Below, piece by piece: positions 6,863-11,058 of a stretch of DNA of 11,058 bases. How positions within the stretch are numbered: position 1 is the stretch's first letter; each line of letters begins with the position of its first letter. Under the pieces are notes generated by a model, which saw nothing but the letters and a program-made list of their open reading frames with translations, made no database searches and was not told where the DNA came from. The position numbers and the translations under genes were made by a program. Origin of the DNA: Proteobacteria bacterium UBA6920 (GTDB taxonomy: Bacteria; Pseudomonadota; Gammaproteobacteria; SG8-11); NCBI GenBank assembly GCA_002448875.1, contig DKAS01000050.1, positions 1 through 11,058 of the forward strand, in the 5' to 3' direction.

Positions 6863-6950
6863 TCGAGAAAAATTACAAATGCGCGTCGTTGTGGGGACGT
6901 TGCGGAAAATATTGCGCATTATGTCACCTTGCCGCCTATTGGCAATGAAT

Positions 6951-7877
6951 TCATCCAGGTATATAGATGCCTGCGGCGCGGATGCCGCGTATGATTTCTC
7001 GAGTGGAATCATCAAGAGTTTTTATGGCAGCTTCATGATTGCCGGTGGCCGCCTGTTGCTGGGCCTGTTCGCGCAGGGTCCTGGCCTGGTCGGTGGCGGC
7101 GGTTATTCTGGCCAGTGCGTCGGCGGCTGGCTGTTTTTCCCCGAGCAGAATCTGCAACAGCATGAAGTGGGTGTTGTTGCGATCGAGCTCATAGGCGTAT
7201 TCTTCCTCCTTGCTGGCGAATTCCAGGCGGCGCACCAGCGTTTTGCCGTCACGCAATTTGACCAGGGCCAGGCGGATGGTCAGCCAGGTCTGCTCCAGCT
7301 GCTGTCCGGCGGCGGCCAGGTCGCCGTCGCGCGCCTGTGTCTGCGCCTGCAGCAACTGCCGGTTCATGTCGGCGGAAATATCTTCCTTGTCCGCCGCCAC
7401 GCCTTGTTCGGCCAGCACCTGCTTATAGGCGTCGAGCATGGTTTGCACCTGGTGCAGGCGAGTGGTGAAATTAGCAAGCTGGTCCTGTCGCGCCTGGCCG
7501 GCGCCGGCCAGTTGCAGGGCCTGGAAAAAAAGCCGCTTGGCTTGCTGCAGGTGCTGATCGGCGCCGGCGCTGTCACCGCTGTCGCGGGCGGCGCGCGCCT
7601 GCTGCAGAGCCTGCAGCGCCTCGCTGTGCAACTGTCTGGCGCGCTCGTCGCCCTGCTGCAGGATGCGCTGGGCGGAGGCGCTTTCATGCAACAGTTTTTC
7701 CACCATGTCGAAGTTCTGGCCGACGCCGCGGTTCTGGCTGGCGGCAGTATCGATATGGTGCGCGGGCGGAGCCGGTGGCGGCGGGGTATCGTCTGCCGCC
7801 AGTGTGGACAGCGGCAGCAGCGCCGCCGCCAGCAGCGCACCGCAAGTGGCTTTGCGCCGTCCAGGCAAGGGGCTCAC
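6951..7877 (-). CDS. Exported helical protein of unknown function, third gene of the cytochrome operon
   Basis: I do not recognise this family. From the GTG at 7877 it has 308 residues. That GTG overlaps the TGA of the upstream cytochrome gene (GTGA). A TTG at 7868 has a better spaced AGGA (10 bases) and would give 305 residues. Both keep the signal peptide: GRRK, then GALLAAALLPLSTLAA with cleavage near residue 28. A proline-rich stretch (DDTPPPPAPPAHH) follows. The rest is almost all helical and rich in Ala, Gln, Leu and Glu (about 60-300), with long heptad-like runs such as EALQALQQARAARDSGDSAGADQHLQQAKRLFFQALQLAGAG that look like helical-hairpin or TPR-like repeats. There is no heme motif, and the one cysteine (Cys12, in GRRKATCGA) lies in the signal peptide. 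Position suggests it works with the two cytochromes, as a scaffold or partner; that is inference. A longer reading frame extends to 8051, but upstream residues are out-of-frame translation of the cytochrome gene. Confidence 0.8.
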   Translation of the reverse strand: MSPLPGRRKATCGALLAAALLPLSTLAADDTPPPPAPPAHHIDTAASQNRGVGQNFDMVEKLLHESASAQRILQQGDERARQLHSEALQALQQARAARDSGDSAGADQHLQQAKRLFFQALQLAGAGQARQDQLANFTTRLHQVQTMLDAYKQVLAEQGVAADKEDISADMNRQLLQAQTQARDGDLAAAGQQLEQTWLTIRLALVKLRDGKTLVRRLEFASKEEEYAYELDRNNTHFMLLQILLGEKQPAADALARITAATDQARTLREQAQQQAATGNHEAAIKTLDDSTREIIRGIRAAGIYIPG

Positions 7878-8467
7878 TTCCTGGCCGCGGCGGTTTTCTT
7901 CGCTTCGCTGTGACAGCGCCGGCACTCGGTGACGGGAAAGGCGACGCTGCCATGGCAGACGCCGCACTTCTGCCCCAGCATGATCTGCGCCATGGACATG
8001 CGATTGGCGCCTTTCTTGGGCGTGAAGATGGCATCGTGGCAATTGGTGCACTCCAGTACTTCGGTGTGGGCCTTGTGCGGAAACGCGACGTTGGGCATGC
8101 TGCCCTTGACCTCCATGACGATGGACAGATCCATGGGCATGGCTTCCTGTTTCGGATCCGCCTGGCTGTAGCGCGGCTTGAACTTGCCGTGTTGCAGCGA
8201 GCTGACCCAGTTGACATAGTTGCCGGCGGAGCTGCGGTCCAGGGGGGTGAACGCCTGGGCCGGCTGTTGCAGCAGATCCAGGCCTGGCGTCTGCGGATCG
8301 TGGATGCCGTCATCCTGCAGGGCGGAGCTGCGCTGAGCGGGGGGCACGAACAGACGGTTGAACGGGTTGGGATTGTCGGCCGTCGCCGGTTTGGCGGGCT
8401 CCGCCGCGGGCAGCGGCGATGTCAGGCTGACGAGCAGGACGAGCAGGGTACGGGCGGCGGTCTTCAT
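7874..8467 (-). CDS. Periplasmic triheme c-type cytochrome (c3/c7-like), second operon gene
   Basis: A 197-residue exported cytochrome for periplasmic electron transfer. The signal peptide is MKTAARTLLVLLVSLTSPLPAA with likely cleavage near residue 22. A low-complexity segment of about 100 residues (25-125) without heme motifs follows. The C-terminal heme domain has FPHKAH (H131, H134, candidate axial ligands), CTNCH (140-144), CGVCH (168-172) and CRRCH (182-186). This three-CxxCH order, with the linker KKGANRMSMAQIMLGQ, is shared with the gene upstream and matches the c3-type triheme family. The ATG at 8467 overlaps the TGA of the first cytochrome gene (ATGA) and has GGAGG 6 bases upstream, so the genes are translationally coupled. 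The frame stays open far upstream, but nothing supports an earlier start. Attachment of hemes by the cytochrome c maturation system is implied. Confidence 0.92.
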   Translation of the reverse strand: MKTAARTLLVLLVSLTSPLPAAEPAKPATADNPNPFNRLFVPPAQRSSALQDDGIHDPQTPGLDLLQQPAQAFTPLDRSSAGNYVNWVSSLQHGKFKPRYSQADPKQEAMPMDLSIVMEVKGSMPNVAFPHKAHTEVLECTNCHDAIFTPKKGANRMSMAQIMLGQKCGVCHGSVAFPVTECRRCHSEAKKTAAARK

Positions 8468-8886
8468 TTCACACCTCCCTTGAGCAGGATCTGCTGGGTG
8501 CTCATATGAACCTGGGTGGGTAGCTGTTCGCGTGCCGAATGACACAGGTCGCAGTTTTCCACCGACCAGGCGACGACGCCGTTGTGGCAGGCACCGCAAT
8601 ACTCGCCGTTGACGATCTTCGCCATGTCGATGGCATTGCCGCCGGCTTTGAATTTTATCGCCAGTTCGCTGTGACAAGACTTGCAACTATAACGTATGCG
8701 GTGAAACCAGTGGGGAAACACCACCGGACGCACGCCGGCATCGGTGGAATAGTTGTTGATCACCACGTCGCCGTATTCCGCCTGCGCCGGACCCATGGGC
8801 ACCGCCGTCAACAGCAGCATGCTGCAGGCAACCGTCAAGGCGTGACGCAAGCCTGGTTTGCGTTTAAATATCGTCACTATCATCAT
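8464..8886 (-). CDS. Periplasmic triheme c-type cytochrome (c3/c7-like), first operon gene
   Basis: A 140-residue exported cytochrome. The signal peptide is MMIVTIFKRKPGLRHALTVACSMLLLTAVPMGPAQA with cleavage after AQA (residue 36). The heme domain has FPHWFH (H59, H62), CKSCH (68-72), CGACH (97-101) and CDLCH (112-116), followed by a short tail. Its order of motifs and the linker KAGGNAIDMAKIVNGEYCGACH correspond piece by piece to the next gene, so the two are likely tandem paralogues with the second having gained a long N-terminal segment. GGAGG lies 6 bases before the ATG at 8886; a second ATG directly after it (8883) would also fit. It is the first gene of the operon. The 119-base gap to the carbonic anhydrase gene upstream suggests a separate promoter, but none was recognised. 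A redox partner cannot be named from sequence. Confidence 0.93.
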   Translation of the reverse strand: MMIVTIFKRKPGLRHALTVACSMLLLTAVPMGPAQAEYGDVVINNYSTDAGVRPVVFPHWFHRIRYSCKSCHSELAIKFKAGGNAIDMAKIVNGEYCGACHNGVVAWSVENCDLCHSAREQLPTQVHMSTQQILLKGGVK

Positions 8887-9005
8887 GCGGGCCCTCCCGG
8901 AAGAAAGGAAAAATGAACTGGCGTAATCCTAGCCGAGGCGCGGGGGGCGGCCTAACGTAAAGATGCGCATTGACTCGGCGGCGCATTTTCCCTATGGGGA
9001 GAGGG

Positions 9006-9635
9006 TCAGGAGGAGGACGGCAACCCGTTTTCACCCACCTGGCCGGAAATGCGCACGTTGAGGTCTTTCATGATGCCGTTTTCGATGCCGTAGATCCAGC
9101 CGTGGATGGTCAACTCCTGATTGTTCTTCCAGGCATTTTGCACCATGGTGGTCTGGCAGACGTTGGCCATCTGCTCGACGACATTGAGCTCGCACAGTAG
9201 ATCGGTTTTTTCTTTCATCGTTTCCAGCGCATCGATCTGGGTTTTGTACAGGCGGTGCACATCCTTGATGTGGCGCAGCCAGTTGTCGATGATGCCGTGA
9301 TCCTGGTTGTCGAGGGCGGCGCGGATGCCGCCGCAGCCGTAGTGGCCGCAGACGATGATGTGTTTGACCCGCAGTACTTCTACCGCGTATTGAATCACCG
9401 ACAGGCAGTTGAGGTCGGTGTGCACCACGATGTTGGCGATGTTGCGATGGACGAATATTTCTCCCGGCATCAGACCGACGATTTCATTGGCCGGTACGCG
9501 GCTGTCGGAGCAGCCTATCCAGAGGTATTCGGGGTTCTGTTGTTTGGCGAGTTTGTTGAAAAAATCCGGGTCACTGCTCTTGATTTTTTCCGCCCATTTC
9601 TTGTTGTTGTCTAACAGGTGCTGTAACTTTGGCAT
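9006..9635 (-). CDS. can: Beta-class carbonic anhydrase (Can-like)
   Basis: Zinc enzyme that interconverts CO2 and bicarbonate in the cytoplasm, supplying bicarbonate for carboxylation reactions. The 209-residue protein has the canonical zinc ligands C42, D44 (IGCSDSRVPA), H98 and C101 (CGHYGCGG), with R46 completing the Asp-Arg dyad. These are the same residue numbers as in E. coli Can. Other family segments are GEIFVHRNIANIV, HTDLNCLSVIQYAVEVL, NWLRHIKD, LCELNVVEQ and TIHGWIYGIENG. It ends somewhat shorter than Can and lacks the Can C-terminal tail. The ATG at 9635 is the only plausible start, but no strong Shine-Dalgarno precedes it (AGG lies 12 bases away). It is the most upstream minus-strand gene of this block, 119 bases before the cytochrome operon. 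Linkage to autotrophy is possible but not shown; Can also serves heterotrophs. Confidence 0.97.
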   Translation of the reverse strand: MPKLQHLLDNNKKWAEKIKSSDPDFFNKLAKQQNPEYLWIGCSDSRVPANEIVGLMPGEIFVHRNIANIVVHTDLNCLSVIQYAVEVLRVKHIIVCGHYGCGGIRAALDNQDHGIIDNWLRHIKDVHRLYKTQIDALETMKEKTDLLCELNVVEQMANVCQTTMVQNAWKNNQELTIHGWIYGIENGIMKDLNVRISGQVGENGLPSSS

Positions 9636-9730
9636 GATGATACGGGCCTGCAGTCCTGTGAAAATTGTTATATTTATGTAACGCCTGACGATATGCGTTT
9701 GCCGTTCCGCGCTCCGCCGGGGCTAGCCGG

Positions 9731-9770
9731 CGCCCACGATCTGCCCCACACGGGCGGCCGATCGTGGGCG
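9731..9770. repeat. Long GC-rich hairpin between carbonic anhydrase and DUF1835 genes
   Basis: A perfect 11-bp inverted repeat (CGCCCACGATC at 9731-9741, GATCGTGGGCG at 9760-9770) encloses 18 bases that can form an inner GCCC/GGGC stem. It lies upstream of the minus-strand carbonic anhydrase gene and about 150 bases before the plus-strand DUF1835 gene, so it is not a simple terminator for either. It could be an operator or a leader structure in the divergent region 9636-9924. Confidence 0.45.
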
Positions 9771-9844
9771 GCAAAGCGTGCATATTATAGCGTGCCGGAG
9801 CGGGTGCGGCCAATGCCGCCGGCGCAGCGCTGAACCGTACGAAC

Positions 9845-9871
9845 CGCCGGGGAGTCCAGCGCTCCCCGGCG
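9845..9871 (+). promoter_or_regulatory. Stem-loop in the leader of the DUF1835 gene
   Basis: A perfect 10-bp stem (9845-9854 with 9862-9871) with a 7-base loop ends 53 bases before the ATG at 9925. If transcription begins upstream of it, the mRNA has a structured leader. No T-tract follows, and no promoter hexamers were recognised nearby. Regulatory function is inferred from position only. Confidence 0.35.
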
Positions 9872-9924
9872 CGGACGATATTACCTCAGAGGGTTGGGGT
9901 GGCGGCAGGCCTGTGGGAGGGAAA

Positions 9925-10917
9925 ATGAGCGGCGACGGCAAAATCCTGTATATCACTAACGGCGGGTCCGGCCGGGAGGCCTTACTCCGCGCCGGTGTGC
10001 AGGCGGACATCCTGTGCTGGGACGACCTCCTGCACGAAGGACCCGTGCCGGCCAATCTGGGGCGGGCCGAATTGTCGGCGCTGCGCGCCCAGTATGTCGC
10101 CGACTGTGGCTGGGAAACCCTGGTCCAGGCGCGGCAGCGTTTTGCACTGCGGGACGCCACCCTGGCCGCATCCCTGGCGCACGCGCGGGTGCATTTGCTG
10201 TTCGAACACGATCTTTGCGACCAGCTGCAGCTGCTGCAGATTCTCGACTGGTTCGCCGGCCAGAAACTGCGCAGTGGTTTATTGTATTTGAGTCAGGCCG
10301 ACGACTTCCTCGGCGAGCTGAGCGGCGGCCGCGTCAACGATTTCCTCGCCGCCGGCGAGCCCGTGGTCGGCGCCCAGCTGGGCGTGGCACGCAACGGCTG
10401 GCGGGCGTTTCGCAGCGCCAATCCCCGGGACCTGGAGAAGCTGCTGCGCAGCAATCTGCAGGCGCTGCCGTTTCTCGACGATGCCTTGTATCGCCATCTG
10501 CAGCAGTTTCCGGGCCGCGGTAACGGCCTCAATCGCAGCGAGCGCCAGATCCTGGCGGTGGTCGAGGCGGGCCGGCATAAACCCGGAGAAATCTTCGACG
10601 CCTGTCAGGCCATGGAGGAGGCCCGTTACATGGGCGACAGCGCGTTCTGGCGTTACCTCAATGGGATGATCGTCGGCGCCGCGCCCTTGTTGCAAACCGA
10701 TCATGGCGGTCCCCTGCGTCTGCCCGACGCGTTTCCCTGGCCGAAAGAGTTCGGCGAACAAATGATTAACACCACGCCACTGGCCAAGGACGTGCTGGAA
10801 AATCGCGCCGACTGGCTGCGCCTGCAGGCCATCGACAAGTGGTATGGCGGCGTGCACCTGACCGCGGACAATCTCTGGCGCTGGGACGAGCACGACGCCG
10901 CCTTGGTCAAAGCTTGA
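9925..10917 (+). CDS. DUF1835 domain-containing protein
   Basis: A 330-residue, probably cytoplasmic protein of unknown function. The ATG at 9925 has GGAGG 4 bases upstream; a frame extending back to 9778 has no such support and an unlikely composition. The N-terminal region (about 5-125) matches the DUF1835 pattern: KILYITNGGSGREALLRAG, then ILCWDDLLHEGPVP, then LLFEHDLCDQLQLLQILDWF. This is an alpha/beta domain in a family of unproven role. The middle is helical. The segment LNRSERQILAVVEAGRHKPGEIFDA (about 209-233), which looks like a winged-helix or helix-turn-helix unit, is followed by RYMGDSAFWRYLNGM. The chain ends with the KWYGGVHLTADNLWRW motif seen at the end of such proteins. There is no signal peptide or membrane segment. 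It stands alone, divergent from the carbonic anhydrase gene, so context gives no clue. Recognition of the family is from memory of its motifs. Confidence 0.72.
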   Translation: MSGDGKILYITNGGSGREALLRAGVQADILCWDDLLHEGPVPANLGRAELSALRAQYVADCGWETLVQARQRFALRDATLAASLAHARVHLLFEHDLCDQLQLLQILDWFAGQKLRSGLLYLSQADDFLGELSGGRVNDFLAAGEPVVGAQLGVARNGWRAFRSANPRDLEKLLRSNLQALPFLDDALYRHLQQFPGRGNGLNRSERQILAVVEAGRHKPGEIFDACQAMEEARYMGDSAFWRYLNGMIVGAAPLLQTDHGGPLRLPDAFPWPKEFGEQMINTTPLAKDVLENRADWLRLQAIDKWYGGVHLTADNLWRWDEHDAALVKA

Positions 10918-11002
10918 TACATCCTCTGTTGGCTGTTCAAACTCCCCCGGCTTGCCGCCGATATGCCTCTATCCATGGCGAAAACAGCAAAGGTAGGGAG
11001 CA

Positions 11003-11058
11003 ATGCAAACAAAAACGGCAATTATCTTATTGGCAATGAGCGGCGGGCTGGGCTTATT
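11003..11058 (+). CDS. Start of a probable exported protein (cut by window edge)
   Basis: An ATG at 11003 with AGGT 8 bases upstream and GGGAG nearer opens a frame reading M-Q-T-K-T-A-I-I-L-L-A-M-S-G-G-L-G-L to the window end. A short basic start followed by a hydrophobic run is what a signal peptide or first membrane segment looks like. It lies 85 bases after the DUF1835 stop in the same direction, without a terminator in between, so the two may be cotranscribed. Too little is visible to name a function. Confidence 0.55.
   Translation, partial: MQTKTAIILLAMSGGLGL

Noticed and set aside
6618..7913. Plus-strand open frame of 431 codons
   Set aside because: It is antisense to the helical exported protein and the start of the PhnD-like gene, has no ribosome-binding site, and its composition mirrors the Gln/Ala/Leu-rich codons of the opposite strand.
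7877..8051. N-terminal extension of the helical protein to 8051
   Set aside because: This part is out-of-frame translation of the triheme cytochrome gene, and a proper signal peptide begins only at 7877 or 7868.
8467..8686. Upstream extension of the second cytochrome to 8686
   Set aside because: It overlaps the first cytochrome gene out of frame. The ATG at 8467 has a near-perfect Shine-Dalgarno and a signal peptide.
8963..8986. ATGCGC/GCGCAT inverted repeat near the carbonic anhydrase stop
   Set aside because: Six base pairs with a 12-base spacer is easily expected by chance in this composition, and the minus-strand side has no U-tract.
8970..8998. Plus-strand TTGACT-17-TATGGG promoter-like pair
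   Set aside because: It points into the antisense of carbonic anhydrase with no plus-strand gene to serve, and the -10 is poor. An antisense RNA cannot be excluded but has no other support.
9778..9924. N-terminal 49-codon extension of the DUF1835 protein
   Set aside because: It runs through an intergenic hairpin with no ribosome-binding site, while the ATG at 9925 has GGAGG directly upstream and the family motif starts a few residues later.

Overview
The window looks like chromosomal DNA of a GC-rich proteobacterium, most likely a gammaproteobacterium. The carbonic anhydrase is close to E. coli Can, with zinc ligands at the same residue numbers. The other pointers are a regulator-like hemerythrin protein, a DsrE-family protein, and two periplasmic triheme c-type cytochromes of the c3/c7 style. 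The cytochromes and carbonic anhydrase suggest respiratory or chemolithotrophic metabolism. That is inference, and I cannot name a genus.

Layout. A plus-strand adenylate kinase gene, cut at its 5' end, runs into the window and stops at a strong intrinsic terminator (611-656). Eight minus-strand genes follow: a very large lipoprotein sulfatase with Ig/cadherin-like repeats (663-3941); a hemerythrin-like four-helix protein (4298-4939); a DsrE-like protein with a cysteine cluster and a good sigma-70 promoter (5084-5545); a solo PhnD-like periplasmic binding protein (5828-6700); a three-gene operon in the order triheme cytochrome, triheme cytochrome, helical exported protein of unknown function (8886 down to 6951); and a beta-carbonic anhydrase (9006-9635). 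The plus strand then carries a DUF1835-type protein (9925-10917) and the first codons of a probable exported protein (from 11003).

How the genes work together. The clearest functional unit is the cytochrome operon. Its genes overlap by four bases at both junctions (ATGA, and probably GTGA), all three products appear to be exported, and the two cytochromes share one heme-domain plan. It is a plausible periplasmic electron-transfer module whose third protein is unassigned, and it is the best candidate here for an undescribed system. The hemerythrin, DsrE and PhnD-like genes appear to be separate transcription units. Together with the cytochromes they make a neighbourhood of redox, metal or small-molecule sensing proteins, but no shared pathway can be proven from sequence. 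The sulfatase is a cell-envelope enzyme probably acting on an extracellular sulfated substrate; its cysteine-type active site needs a formylglycine-generating enzyme encoded elsewhere.

No rRNA, tRNA, CRISPR array, insertion sequence or phage gene was seen. Intergenic regions hold several perfect hairpins and palindromes, listed individually.
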